From the NCBI RefSeq assembly GCF_022370635.2, contig NZ_CP092362.2, positions 3,596,001 to 3,660,000 of the forward strand: a DNA stretch of 64,000 nucleotides, given 5' to 3'. Source of the DNA: Mycolicibacterium crocinum. GTDB taxonomy: Bacteria; Actinomycetota; Actinomycetes; Mycobacteriales; Mycobacteriaceae. The notes under the pieces are model-generated. The model saw nothing but the letters and a program-made list of their open reading frames with translations. It made no database searches and was not told where the DNA came from. The translations under genes were made by a program, and so were the position numbers. Shown here in pieces: positions 6,712 through 15,149 of the stretch; the stretch's first letter is position 1, and the number at the start of each line of letters is the position of its first letter.

Positions 6712-8151
6712 TCAGCCTGCCGCAACACCGGTCGGCGGTTCATCCGCTTCAGGCGGAACAGGGACGACCACAGTGATTGCCGTGCTCCCGCCGTGACCAT
6801 CCGACACCGAGATGATGAAGCTGTCATGGGTCACCGAGAACGGTGCCCCCAAAGCCGCTGCCAGGTGCCGTTGCTCGGCCGTCGGGTTGTAGGTGAACGA
6901 GCCGTCACCGAAGACGTCGACGAAACCGCCGCCCGCGCTGGTGGGACTCGAGCTGTAGCTCAGAGTGTCCAGATCGGGATCGGTGACCCCGATGACGGTT
7001 CCACCGACAAACCCGATGATCTCGTCCACTGCCAGATCGGTCACCGCACCGCCAACCGGATTCGCGTTGGCCGGGCTCACCGGCACGCTGATCGTCTGGG
7101 CGGTGGAACCGCCGTAGCCGTCGTTGACGGTGACGGTGAAGCTGTCCGTTTTGGCGGCATCCGGCGCGTTGTCCGCGGCTGCGGCATGGCGGATCTCGGC
7201 CGTGGGCACGTACGTGAACGAACCGTCCGGGTCGATGGTGATCAGGGCCCCGAGTGCGCTTGTGGCCGGTCCGACGAAATGGAGAATGTCTTGATTCGGA
7301 TCACTGGCGTCGATATGGCCGGAGACAGTGCCGTCCGCGGCCGGCATGCCATCTGAATAACCGGAAATGGTCGGCGGCTTGTTGATCGGCGCGACGTCGA
7401 CGGTCACCACCGCGGTGGTGGTGTCAGGCCCACTGACACCGAATCGCTGTGCGTACGAATGGATTACTGCTTGGATGCGGCCGAGAAGGCCGGGCAGCCG
7501 GTAGAGGCCGCCGTTGTCTGCGGTGACGCTGAAGCTCACCGAGCCGCCCAGGTGTGCGGTATCCGCGTCGGGTGTGACGCTGAAGGTGCCGTCGGGGTTG
7601 ACGCGCACCACCGCGTTACCGGGTTGGCCAACCGTATAGGCCACACCTCCGGCAGGCGCGCCTCCACCGTGAAGATCGCCGATCACGACACCGGTGACGG
7701 GATCTTCGGAGTGTTGGACGGGTGTGATCACCGGAGGCTTGTTGAACAGCGTGTAGCGCACCTCGCGACGGACCCAGCCCAGAACATCATGGGCTAGCGA
7801 CAATCTCGGGGGCGGCATCACGTGCCGCCGATCGGCGACCGCGGCCGCATGCGGTATCCGACTCGCCGAGACGATCGTGCGGTCGACACCGTCGGATGCC
7901 TGAATTGGCCTTAGCACCTTCGCTTTCGGTGAACCGAGACCGTGCCCGGTAGGCGCTGCCGGCCCAGCGCCACCGGTCGCCGCAGTGCTGCTTCTGCCGC
8001 TGTGCCCGGAGTCGGCATCCGCTGTCGGCGTTCCGTGCGCCAAGGCCACGCCGATGCCGACAGTGATCGCGCCGGCGCCGAGCCAGGCGACCGCCGCCGC
8101 CTGGCTGCGAGCTGCACCGTCAGCGCTTTTTTCAACGGCGGATGAAATCAT
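6712..8151 (-). CDS. Exported Ig-like/VCBS-repeat surface protein
   Basis: 479 residues from the ATG at 8151. An 83-codon in-frame extension upstream crosses the divergent promoter and is rejected. A basic start is followed by a hydrophobic segment (AAAVAWLGAGAITVGIGVALAHG), a signal peptide or anchor, then a Ser/Pro/His-rich linker and three repeats beginning 'NKPPVI', 'NKPPTI' and 'NANPVG'. The repeats carry the calcium-binding-like 'DPNQDxLxF', 'DPDLDTLSY' and 'NPDGTF/DPDGSFTY' motifs, and the last two end in DG(Y/H)GGST. This is the VCBS/cadherin-type adhesion fold. Divergent to a TetR regulator with operator copies in its promoter and first codons, so expression is probably repressed by that protein. 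Function at the cell surface is inferred. Confidence 0.8.
   Translation of the reverse strand: MISSAVEKSADGAARSQAAAVAWLGAGAITVGIGVALAHGTPTADADSGHSGRSSTAATGGAGPAAPTGHGLGSPKAKVLRPIQASDGVDRTIVSASRIPHAAAVADRRHVMPPPRLSLAHDVLGWVRREVRYTLFNKPPVITPVQHSEDPVTGVVIGDLHGGGAPAGGVAYTVGQPGNAVVRVNPDGTFSVTPDADTAHLGGSVSFSVTADNGGLYRLPGLLGRIQAVIHSYAQRFGVSGPDTTTAVVTVDVAPINKPPTISGYSDGMPAADGTVSGHIDASDPNQDILHFVGPATSALGALITIDPDGSFTYVPTAEIRHAAAADNAPDAAKTDSFTVTVNDGYGGSTAQTISVPVSPANANPVGGAVTDLAVDEIIGFVGGTVIGVTDPDLDTLSYSSSPTSAGGGFVDVFGDGSFTYNPTAEQRHLAAALGAPFSVTHDSFIISVSDGHGGSTAITVVVPVPPEADEPPTGVAAG
8130..8147. promoter_or_regulatory. Second copy of the TetR operator (TTTCA-N8-TGAAA), inside the first codons of the surface-protein gene
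   Basis: TTTCAACGGCGGATGAAA matches the reverse complement of the intergenic palindrome in 15 of 18 positions and keeps the same TTTCA/TGAAA arms and 8-nt spacing. It lies 33 nt from the other copy, centre to centre 51 bp, over codons 2-8 of the minus-strand gene. Confidence 0.6.
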
Positions 8152-8180
8152 GACGCGAGCGTAAACCCCGCGGCGACGTA

Positions 8181-8198
8181 TTTCAATAGCCGTTGAAA
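8181..8198. promoter_or_regulatory. Primary TetR operator between divergent genes
   Basis: TTTCAATAGCCGTTGAAA, extended by one base each side, gives 7-bp arms ATTTCAA/TTGAAAT around a 6-nt centre. It lies 16 nt before the tetR start and about 30 nt before the surface-protein start, the expected place for an autoregulatory TetR site. Confidence 0.75.
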
Positions 8199-8213
8199 TG
8201 ATACCGTCTGAAT

Positions 8214-8855
8214 ATGCCTTCACGTGCGACGATGGAGAAGCGACGAGGCAGGCGCCATGGCGAACCTGTCTCACGGGACGTCGTCCTGCGCGCAGCCAAG
8301 CGCCAGTTCGCCCAACAGGGCTACGAGAAGACGACATTGCGCGCGATTGCCGACGAGGCGCATGTGGACCCGTCGATGGTGCTGTATCTGTTCGGTTCAA
8401 AGGCGGAATTGTTCCGCGAGTCGATGAAGCTGGTTCTCGACCCGAACCTCTTCACCGACCAGTTGACAGCCGGCGATGACGACGAGTTGGGTTTTCGCAT
8501 CGTCCGCGCCTATCTGAGCATCTGGGAGCAACCCGACACCGCTGCGAGTATGGTGTCGATGCTGCAGTCCGCAACGTCGAATAGCGATGCGCACGAAGCG
8601 TTTCGGGACTTCTTGCACAGCTACGTGATGACCGCTGTCGCCGATGCGCTGGGCGGCACGGACGAGGCGCGGCTTCGGGCCATGCTCGCGGCGACCAGCC
8701 TCGTCGGTACGGCGATGCTCCGCTATGTCATGCAGGTGCCGCCGTTGTCGACGTTGACAACCGACGAGGTGACCACACTGATCGGCCCCAGCGTCCAGCG
8801 CTACCTCAGCGCGCCGGCGAAGGAACTCGGGTTGCCGCCCCTTCACACCGATTAG
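8214..8855 (+). CDS. TetR/AcrR-family transcriptional regulator (1)
   Basis: 213 residues. The N-terminal TetR_N domain spans about residues 20-66: 'DVVLRAAKRQFAQQGYEKTTLRAIADEAHVDPSMVLYLFGSKAELF' has the helix-turn-helix and the invariant Y-F-x-K block after the recognition helix. The C-terminal ligand domain (about 120-200) resembles the TetR_C class with 'AMLAATSLVGTAMLRYVMQVPPL', a type found in many mycobacterial repressors. Divergently transcribed from the Ig-repeat surface protein with two operator-like palindromes nearby. Overlaps the next, convergent tetR gene by 4 nt. Confidence 0.93.
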   Translation: MPSRATMEKRRGRRHGEPVSRDVVLRAAKRQFAQQGYEKTTLRAIADEAHVDPSMVLYLFGSKAELFRESMKLVLDPNLFTDQLTAGDDDELGFRIVRAYLSIWEQPDTAASMVSMLQSATSNSDAHEAFRDFLHSYVMTAVADALGGTDEARLRAMLAATSLVGTAMLRYVMQVPPLSTLTTDEVTTLIGPSVQRYLSAPAKELGLPPLHTD

Positions 8856-9418
8856 CGTCGAGCTCGATGCCCGTCCAGAAAGTCAGCGACCACACTGCCC
8901 GCGTCAATCGAGGGAACGGGCGGCTCAGCCCCGGTGCGCGCCCAGAGGCCGAACACCAATAGGGGCCCGATCAACGCAATCAACTTCTGCAGCGGGTCAC
9001 CCCCGGACAGATTGCCGTTCTGCTGATGCGCGGCAATGACTTCCGCGGCGTTGCGAAGATTGGGCATGAGCGCCGCCATCGCACCGCGCAGTTCGGGAGT
9101 GCGCGGCACCTCCGCGAGAAGGGTCGCGACCACACCGCCGTACTGGTCGGCGGTGTCGACGTAAGCCCGCACCAGCGCGGTCAGATCCGCCGTCACATCG
9201 GCACTGACGCCCACGCGCGCAAACGGTGAATCAGCCAAGACGTGCGTCAGGGCCGCGTTGATCAACGCGCCCTTCGCGCGGTACCTACGGAACAGGGTCG
9301 CCTCGTTGACCCCGGCCCGGGCCGCGATCTCCTGGGTGGTGGTGGCGCGATAGCCGGACTCGGCGAGGACGGCGACCGTCGTCTCGAACAGCCGGTCTTC
9401 ATCGATGCGTTTGGGCAC
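8852..9418 (-). CDS. TetR/AcrR-family transcriptional regulator (2)
   Basis: 188 residues. 'RLFETTVAVLAESGYRATTTQEIAARAGVNEATLFRRYRAKGALI' (about residues 9-53) is a canonical TetR DNA-binding domain. The C-terminal half is alpha-helical with 'LLVFGLWARTG', likely the ligand and dimer domain. The gene is divergent from the O-methyltransferase gene across a 100-bp interval that holds a 12-bp-arm palindrome, so this protein most likely controls both itself and the methyltransferase. The inducer is unknown. It is the second TetR in a row but shares little with the first outside the HTH. Confidence 0.93.
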   Translation of the reverse strand: MPKRIDEDRLFETTVAVLAESGYRATTTQEIAARAGVNEATLFRRYRAKGALINAALTHVLADSPFARVGVSADVTADLTALVRAYVDTADQYGGVVATLLAEVPRTPELRGAMAALMPNLRNAAEVIAAHQQNGNLSGGDPLQKLIALIGPLLVFGLWARTGAEPPVPSIDAGSVVADFLDGHRARR

Positions 9419-9426
9419 GGGCCCAT

Positions 9427-9454
9427 CTTATTGCAAGTAACCACTTGCAATAAG
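9427..9454. promoter_or_regulatory. Long perfect palindrome, probable operator of TetR (2)
   Basis: Arms CTTATTGCAAGT (9427-9438) and its exact complement (9443-9454) are separated by AACC. The site starts 9 nt before the tetR gene and lies about 65 nt before the methyltransferase start. Perfect 12-bp arms of AT-rich character in GC-rich DNA are very unlikely by chance. Confidence 0.85.
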
Positions 9455-9518
9455 GCTGGAGCGGGGCTACGGTTCGGACGCCCGACGGCGACGGTCACAA
9501 CCGAGAAGGGATTGTCAC

Positions 9519-10607
9519 GTGATATCCACCAGAGTGCCACCGGCTTCGGTCTCGCGAGCAGTCGAAAGAGCTCGCCATCTTATGTCTCGTCTCGACCACC
9601 GTGCAGCACCGCCGGCCGCCGTGATGATGGAACTGATGATGGGCGCATGGATCGCTCAAACTATCACTGCTGCAGTCGATTTAGGAGTCGCCGATGCGCT
9701 GGAAGACGGTCCTGCGTCGGGCGACGAATTGGCACGCCAGCTCGGCGTCGATGCAGACGCGCTCAAGCGGGTACTGCGCGCGTTGATCGGAATCGGTATC
9801 TTCCGGCAGCGGCGCGACGGCCGTTACGAACTGAACGCGCTCGCGGACACGTTGCGAACCGAGTCTCCGGTCTCGATGGCCGGCATGGCCCGATGGGTGG
9901 GCTCGCCGCAACACCGAGAGCATTGGAGTCATCTGACCGACGCCATCCGGACGGGAAGTGCGGTGGTGCCCGCGGTGCGCGGTAAACCCGTCTTCGAATA
10001 CCTCGCCGGCGAACCCGAACTCGCGGAGATCTTCAACGCGGCGATGACGGGCGTCTCCGACTTCGCGATCGCGCCCGTGGTCGCCGCATACGACTTCACC
10101 GGCTTCGACACCATCGTGGATGTCGGCGGTGGGCATGGCCGATTGCTCACCGCCATTCTCGAATCCGCGCCCCAGGCACGGGGAGTGCTCTTCGACCTGC
10201 CTGAGGTTGTCGCGAAAGCGCCGGCTCTGCTCAGAAAGCACGGAATTGAGAAGCGCGTCCACATCGTCGGCGGCTCGTTCTTCGATGCAGTTCCTACCGG
10301 CGCGGACGCTTATGTGCTCAAGAACGTGATCCACGATTGGCCCGACGACGACGCAATGCGCATCCTCCGTAGTGTGCGCGTGGCTGCCGGCCCGAACGGA
10401 CGAGTGCTGTTGATCGAGTTCGTCATTCCGGACCACGACAGAAATTTTCACGGTAAATGGGTAGATATCGAGATGCTCGTCGTCGCCAATGCCCGCGAAC
10501 GAACCGCTGCCGAATACGGCCGACTGTTCACACAGACCGGATTTCGGCTGAATCAGGTGGTGGATACCGTCGGCCCCATCAGCATCGTGGAGGCCATCGC
10601 GGTCTAG
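9519..10607 (+). CDS. Family 2 O-methyltransferase (hydroxyneurosporene/acetylserotonin O-methyltransferase type)
   Basis: 362 residues from GTG 9519, chosen because GAGAAGGG lies 8 nt upstream. The N-terminal dimerisation winged helix (about 38-115: 'MMGAWIAQTITAAVDLGVADAL...LARQLGVDADALKRVLRALIGIGIF') is followed by the SAM domain with motif I 'VDVGGGHGRLL' near residue 198 and 'LKNVIHDWPDDDAMRIL' near 267. His in 'HDW' is the position of the catalytic base in plant and bacterial members. Such enzymes methylate hydroxyl groups on phenols, polyketides or carotenoid-like compounds. Likely repressed by the divergent TetR. The acceptor is unknown; xenobiotic phenol methylation is a reasonable inference. 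Confidence 0.88.
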   Translation: MISTRVPPASVSRAVERARHLMSRLDHRAAPPAAVMMELMMGAWIAQTITAAVDLGVADALEDGPASGDELARQLGVDADALKRVLRALIGIGIFRQRRDGRYELNALADTLRTESPVSMAGMARWVGSPQHREHWSHLTDAIRTGSAVVPAVRGKPVFEYLAGEPELAEIFNAAMTGVSDFAIAPVVAAYDFTGFDTIVDVGGGHGRLLTAILESAPQARGVLFDLPEVVAKAPALLRKHGIEKRVHIVGGSFFDAVPTGADAYVLKNVIHDWPDDDAMRILRSVRVAAGPNGRVLLIEFVIPDHDRNFHGKWVDIEMLVVANARERTAAEYGRLFTQTGFRLNQVVDTVGPISIVEAIAV

Positions 10608-10616
10608 CTTTCGCGC

Positions 10617-11810
10617 TCACGCGATAACGCCCGAGCCCCGCAGCGTGTCCTCCTGGTGGGCGCGGCCGACGATGTCGAGTACTTCCCTGGTGTGTTCACC
10701 CAATTTCGGTGCGGGACCTGCCAGCTGGGCGGGAGTCCCGTCGAAGATTGCGGGATGCCGTGGGATGCGCACTCGTCCGACGACCGGGTCGTCACGTTCC
10801 TCGAACAACCCCATCGCGATCGCGTGCGGGTCATCCGGCAGCTCGGTGGGTGGCACGATCATCGCGTACGGCACGTCCGCGGCTTCGAACCTCTCCGTCG
10901 CCTGACGCACCGTCAGCTTCTCCGCACCGGCGTAACACGCCGCCATCACCTCGGCCATCAACGGGCGGTGCTGGTTTCGCAGCTCGGCGGTGCGCAGCCG
11001 GGGATCATCGGCACCCGGCGCGTCCAGGCAACGACACATGCCCGTGAAATCCGAATCCGAAATCGGCGTCACCACGCCCCATCCGTCGATGAACCGGAAC
11101 GGCTTGAATCCCAATGTGAAACTTGACGGTTGAGAGTTGTCCGAGTCGAGCAGGACTTCGTTGCCGGCCGCATCAGTCCACAGGAACGATACGACCGCAT
11201 CCACCATCGAGACGTGCACATGCTGTCCCCCGCGTCCGCTCGCGCGGGCGAACAACGCGGCGGTCACGGCCTGGCTGGCATACAGTGCGGTGACCTTGTC
11301 GGCGATCACCTGCTGAAGGAAGATCGGCTCCCCGACGTCAGGCGACGCTTGGCTGGACGCGACACCGCCGTAGGCCTGAATCACCGTGTCGTACGCGCTG
11401 CGGTCGCGATACGGCCCGACCTCACCAAATCCGGTGAGTGAGGTGTAGACGACGTCGGGGTTGACCGCGACGACGTCGTCGTAGCCGAGGCCGAGCCGGT
11501 CGGCCACGCCGGGACGGAAGTTCTGGATCACCACATCCGCCTGCGCCGCCAGCTCCAACGCGATCTCGCGTCCGGCGTCGGTGCGGACATCGACCGCGAT
11601 CGACTTCTTACCGCGGTTGCACACCCGGAAGACGGCACTCAACCCGTTCACGCTCGGGCCGATCCACCGCAGGATGTCGCCGATGTCCGGCCGCTCCACC
11701 TTCACCACGTCGGCGCCCTGATCGGCGAAGAGAGCGCCGATGTAGGGACCGGTGAGCGCGAGCGACAACTCCAGGACGCGGATACCGCTCAGCGGTCCAG
11801 CGTGTTCCAT
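10617..11810 (-). CDS. CaiB/BaiF (class III) CoA-transferase
   Basis: 397 residues from the ATG at 11810 (preceded by GGGGG...GG; an in-frame upstream extension is antisense to the enoyl-CoA hydratase gene and rejected). The family hallmark N terminus 'LSGIRVLELSLALTGPYIGALFADQGADVVKVERP' is complete, as are 'NRGKKSIAVDV', 'ADVVIQNFRPGVADRLGLGYD' and 'GRGGQHVHVSMVDAVVS'. Class III enzymes move CoA from one acyl-CoA to a carboxylic acid through an aspartyl-CoA thioester. Last gene of the six-gene operon. It probably activates the pathway acid or recycles CoA from a product. Confidence 0.92.
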   Translation of the reverse strand: MEHAGPLSGIRVLELSLALTGPYIGALFADQGADVVKVERPDIGDILRWIGPSVNGLSAVFRVCNRGKKSIAVDVRTDAGREIALELAAQADVVIQNFRPGVADRLGLGYDDVVAVNPDVVYTSLTGFGEVGPYRDRSAYDTVIQAYGGVASSQASPDVGEPIFLQQVIADKVTALYASQAVTAALFARASGRGGQHVHVSMVDAVVSFLWTDAAGNEVLLDSDNSQPSSFTLGFKPFRFIDGWGVVTPISDSDFTGMCRCLDAPGADDPRLRTAELRNQHRPLMAEVMAACYAGAEKLTVRQATERFEAADVPYAMIVPPTELPDDPHAIAMGLFEERDDPVVGRVRIPRHPAIFDGTPAQLAGPAPKLGEHTREVLDIVGRAHQEDTLRGSGVIA

Positions 11811-11820
11811 TCCAACCCCC

Positions 11821-12636
11821 TTATCGTCCCGTGAATCGCGGCGCACGCTTGTCTGTGAACGCCGCGAGCCCTTCCTTGGCGTCCTCGGAGCGCATGACTT
11901 CCACGACGAGTCGCTGTTCGATCTGACGGGCATCGGCCTCGTCGAGCCAGCCAGTGGCCACGATGGATGCCTTCGCGTTCCGCACTGCCAGTGGACCGTT
12001 CGCGCACACCTTCGCCGCGAGCTCGCGTGCCTTCTCCAGCGATCGACCCGTGGGAACGACATGACCGACCAGACCGAAGTGATAGGCCTCCGCGGCCGTC
12101 AACGGCTCGCCGGTCAGAATCATCTCCATCGCCTTGGTGTAGGGGATTTGGCGCTTCAGGCGAACCGTCGATCCGGCGCCGGCGATCAGGCCCCACCGCG
12201 CCTCCGGCAGCCCGAATACGGCATGTTCCTCGGCCACCCGAATATCGGTCTGCTGCAACATCTCACAGCCGCCGCCGAGGCACGCACCATTGACGGCGGC
12301 GATCAGCGGCTTGGCCAGCGAACGGGTCAATAGCAGGCCGTCGGTGATGACGCTGCCCGCAGACGTGCGTTCCGGCCGCGGCGCGGAACCCTTATCGGAC
12401 GGCCCGCGAACCATCCACCCGTCGGCGAGATCTCCACCCACGCAATACGACGAGCCCTCCCCGGTCAGGATCACCGCGCGGATGCCGTCGTCGGCGTCGA
12501 TCTCGTCCCAGGCCTGGGCCATCAACATGATCATCGACGGCGTCAGGGCGTTCTGCCGACGCGGGTTGTTCATCGTCAGCACGACGACGCTGCCATCGCG
12601 CTCGACCTTCAGGTGCGGCTCGTCGGCCGAGCTCAT
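11821..12636 (-). CDS. Enoyl-CoA hydratase/isomerase (crotonase) family protein
   Basis: 271 residues. The crotonase core is clear: oxyanion-hole segments 'YCVGGDL' (64-70) and 'AAVNGACLGGGCE' (113-125), with both acid/base glutamates at the expected positions, E125 (GGGCEM) and E145 (GLPEARWGL). This favours hydratase chemistry over the glutamate-poor decarboxylase members. The gap to the CoA-transferase gene is 10 nt and to the upstream amidohydrolase 3 nt, so it is within the operon. Likely hydrates an alpha,beta-unsaturated acyl-CoA produced in the pathway; the actual acyl chain is unknown. Confidence 0.92.
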   Translation of the reverse strand: MSSADEPHLKVERDGSVVVLTMNNPRRQNALTPSMIMLMAQAWDEIDADDGIRAVILTGEGSSYCVGGDLADGWMVRGPSDKGSAPRPERTSAGSVITDGLLLTRSLAKPLIAAVNGACLGGGCEMLQQTDIRVAEEHAVFGLPEARWGLIAGAGSTVRLKRQIPYTKAMEMILTGEPLTAAEAYHFGLVGHVVPTGRSLEKARELAAKVCANGPLAVRNAKASIVATGWLDEADARQIEQRLVVEVMRSEDAKEGLAAFTDKRAPRFTGR

Positions 12637-12639
12637 CGA

Positions 12640-13917
12640 TCAGTTCTCCACCAGGTCGGCCAGCGGCTCCGTCTCATTGAGCCAGTGCCGTCCGGCCTGG
12701 CGCGCCGCCTCCCACTTGGGGATACTCACCGCGTCATCCTGGCCCAGGTCCGCGGGCGTGGGGCCGATGCGCTGCACCAGCGGCGCGAGCGCCTTCTGGT
12801 CGAAGTTGTAGATCTCGGCCGCGGCCAGCCCCAGCATCTGCCGGGTCTCGTCGATGGGGATGTCCCAGAAGGTGTGCCGCAGCCACTTGCGGGTGTTCGG
12901 CCAGGTTCCTTCCGGGTGGGGATAGTCGTTGCCCCACAAGATGTTCGGGACACCGATCTCGTAACGGCGGGCTAGTTCCCGGCGCTCGGTGGTGGTGGCC
13001 CCGATGAAGCAGTTCCGGTCGAAGTACGCCGAGGGCGGCATCGTCAGATCGCCCTCGAGCAGCTTGCTCATCTTCTTCGCCGAGTGCTCGCGCAGAAAGC
13101 GGGTGTCCATCAGCCAGAGCAGATCGTTGGCCCAGAACGCACCGCACTCAGTGGCGCCCCAACGCAGTTGCGGAAAACGCTCGAATACGCCGGCCCACAA
13201 GGCGAACCACAGCGGCCTGGCTCCCCACCACCGCACCTCGGTGGTGTAGATGCCCAGGTGTTGTCCGTAGTCCGCACTCGGGGCCGGACCAACGTGGGTG
13301 TGCACCGGCATGTTCAGGTCCTGGCAAGCGGCCCAAACCTTGTCGTAGCGCCGATCGTGATAGGGCGGGTAGTCACCCCACAGCACCGGGATCAAGATCC
13401 CGCCCCGCAGCCCAGACTCGGCGGCGCGGTTGATCTCGGCCACCGCCGCGTCAACGTCGGCGAGGATCGGGATCACCGCAACCCCGGCCCGTCGTTCCGG
13501 GCTGTGGCTGCACAACTCGGCCAGCCAGCGGTTGTGCGCACGAGCCCCCGCCATGGCACGGCCTGGGTCCAGATCTCCTGATTGGCCCAAACCGGCGCCG
13601 AAGGGTGCGCCGGCGACCCCGGTCACCGCGTCGGCGTCGGGGAAGATGACTTCACCGGCCACGCCGTCGCCGTCGAGTTCTTTGTCTCGTTGCCGGACGT
13701 CCCACCCACCGGTGATGCCCTCGCCGTGTTCCTCGAACCACGTTTGCGCGAATTCTTCGTCGATGAACCCGCCGGCCTGTGCCGCCGCTTGCTTTTCGGC
13801 GAGATATGCCTCGAAGTCCTCCCGATACTCGGGGTCGACGTACTCGCGGTACATCTCGGTGGGAAGTTCGGCGTGGGTGTCTGCGGAGATGATGAGGTAT
13901 GGGGCCGCGTTGTTCAT
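12640..13917 (-). CDS. Amidohydrolase-2 (ACMSD-like) metal-dependent hydrolase or decarboxylase (A)
   Basis: 425 residues. The TIM-barrel amidohydrolase-2 features are visible: 'ISADTHAELP' at the N terminus (D-T-H in place of the HxH metal pair), 'RAHNRWLAELCSHSPERRAGVAVIP', a metal His in 'PVHTHVGP', and the C-terminal 'ILWGNDYPHPEGTWP' with the catalytic or metal Asp. Members include aminocarboxymuconate semialdehyde decarboxylase, gamma-resorcylate decarboxylase and hydrolases of cyclic diketones. It is followed by a clear paralogue in the same operon, with the same 'AHNRWLA(E/D)' and 'DYPH.EGT' blocks, so the two may form a heteromer or act on sequential intermediates. Confidence 0.9.
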   Translation of the reverse strand: MNNAAPYLIISADTHAELPTEMYREYVDPEYREDFEAYLAEKQAAAQAGGFIDEEFAQTWFEEHGEGITGGWDVRQRDKELDGDGVAGEVIFPDADAVTGVAGAPFGAGLGQSGDLDPGRAMAGARAHNRWLAELCSHSPERRAGVAVIPILADVDAAVAEINRAAESGLRGGILIPVLWGDYPPYHDRRYDKVWAACQDLNMPVHTHVGPAPSADYGQHLGIYTTEVRWWGARPLWFALWAGVFERFPQLRWGATECGAFWANDLLWLMDTRFLREHSAKKMSKLLEGDLTMPPSAYFDRNCFIGATTTERRELARRYEIGVPNILWGNDYPHPEGTWPNTRKWLRHTFWDIPIDETRQMLGLAAAEIYNFDQKALAPLVQRIGPTPADLGQDDAVSIPKWEAARQAGRHWLNETEPLADLVEN

Positions 13918-13931
13918 TGGGGTCCTCTCGA

Positions 13932-15146
13932 TTACCAGGTACGAATGGGATCGGGCTCGAAGACGGTGCTGCTTGCACCCGCGGGTACCTCGGCCAGCGG
14001 CTCGGCGACCTCGGCCACCGTCGGGCCGATGCGATCGGCCAGGGGCTGCAACGCCGCCAGATCGAAACCGTAGACGGCGGCCGCGTTCCCGCCGAGCATG
14101 GCCGCCACCTCGTCGGCAGGAACGTCGGAAAAGGTGTAGCGCAACGCTTCTCGGGTGAAGAGACCCGTCCCTTCCAGATGCGGATAGTCACTTCCCCACA
14201 TGATGCGGTCGACGCCGATGTCATGACGCTCGGCGCATTCCACCGGACGCATGAAACTGGCACCGACATAGCACTGCCGGGACCAGAACTCGCTAGGTTT
14301 GAGGCTCAGCGATCCGGCGGTGGGACCGGCGAAGCGGGCGATCGCCGAGCCCTCGCGCGCGTAGCGGGCCGCCGCGACGTCGAGCGAGTCCAGAGTGGCC
14401 GGGATCCACCCGGCGCCTTGCTCGGTGAAGACGACGGTGAGGTCTGGATGGCGATCCATGGCGCCACTGAAGATCAAGTGCCACAGCGCTCGATGGGCGA
14501 ACCAGTGCGTTTCGTACACCCATATCGCGAACGAGCTGCCCCAGCCATCGAGCGGGCTCGGTCCGGCGTTGCCGCCGTGGTGGTTGACCACGACGCCCGC
14601 CTCGGCGCACGCCACCCACAGCGGTTCCCAATGCTCGGCGTAGAGCTGCGGGATCGCCGAGCCGGGCGGGATGCCGGGTAGCAGAACACCGCCGCGCAGA
14701 ACAAGTTTGGCGATCTGCTTGATCTCGCCGACGGCGCCGTCGAGGTCTTGGAGCATGACCTGCCCCACCCCGGCACGCCGCTCGGGTGAGAGGGAACAGA
14801 AGTCGGCAAGCCAGCGGTTGTGTGCACGCAGGCCGGCGCAGCGCAATTCGAGCTCGCGGGCGGTCTCCGGTGGCGTGGCGGCCAGGCTCGACGACGGGAA
14901 GAACGGCGGAATGGTGTTGGGGTAGATGACCTCTCCCGCGACACCTTCGGCGTCCAAGTCCGCATTGCGGCGATCGCTGTCCCAGTTGCGTTCGGCATCA
15001 GCATCGGCGAGGTCAGCGAACGGGTTGACGTATGTCTTTGCCCAGCTGTCGAATTCGTCGCGAAAGTCCGGATCGAGATAGTCGCGATAGTCGAGCAGGT
15101 CGGCACCGGCGTGGCAGTCGGCCGAAATGACGGTGTACCGGTCCAT
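13932..15146 (-). CDS. Amidohydrolase-2 (ACMSD-like) metal-dependent hydrolase or decarboxylase (B)
   Basis: 404 residues, paralogous to the protein encoded 14 nt downstream. It has 'VISADCHAGADL' at the N terminus, 'RAHNRWLADFCSLSPERRAGV', His-His in 'VVNHHGGN', and 'IMWGSDYPHLEGTG' near residue 330. The metal-binding His of the third block is duplicated, unlike in paralogue A ('HTH'), suggesting different metal geometry or substrate. Only 3 nt separates it from the acetoacetate-decarboxylase-like gene. Catalyses either C-C hydrolysis or non-oxidative decarboxylation; the sequence alone does not decide between them. Confidence 0.9.
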   Translation of the reverse strand: MDRYTVISADCHAGADLLDYRDYLDPDFRDEFDSWAKTYVNPFADLADADAERNWDSDRRNADLDAEGVAGEVIYPNTIPPFFPSSSLAATPPETARELELRCAGLRAHNRWLADFCSLSPERRAGVGQVMLQDLDGAVGEIKQIAKLVLRGGVLLPGIPPGSAIPQLYAEHWEPLWVACAEAGVVVNHHGGNAGPSPLDGWGSSFAIWVYETHWFAHRALWHLIFSGAMDRHPDLTVVFTEQGAGWIPATLDSLDVAAARYAREGSAIARFAGPTAGSLSLKPSEFWSRQCYVGASFMRPVECAERHDIGVDRIMWGSDYPHLEGTGLFTREALRYTFSDVPADEVAAMLGGNAAAVYGFDLAALQPLADRIGPTVAEVAEPLAEVPAGASSTVFEPDPIRTW

Positions 15147-15149
15147 CGG

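Noticed and set aside
8152..8400. In-frame 83-codon upstream extension of the Ig-repeat surface protein
   Set aside because: It crosses the divergent promoter, operator and tetR coding region; the signal peptide starts naturally at the ATG at 8151.
11811..12062. In-frame upstream extension of the CoA-transferase
   Set aside because: It runs out of frame over the same-strand enoyl-CoA hydratase gene and lacks family similarity; the family N terminus starts at 11810.
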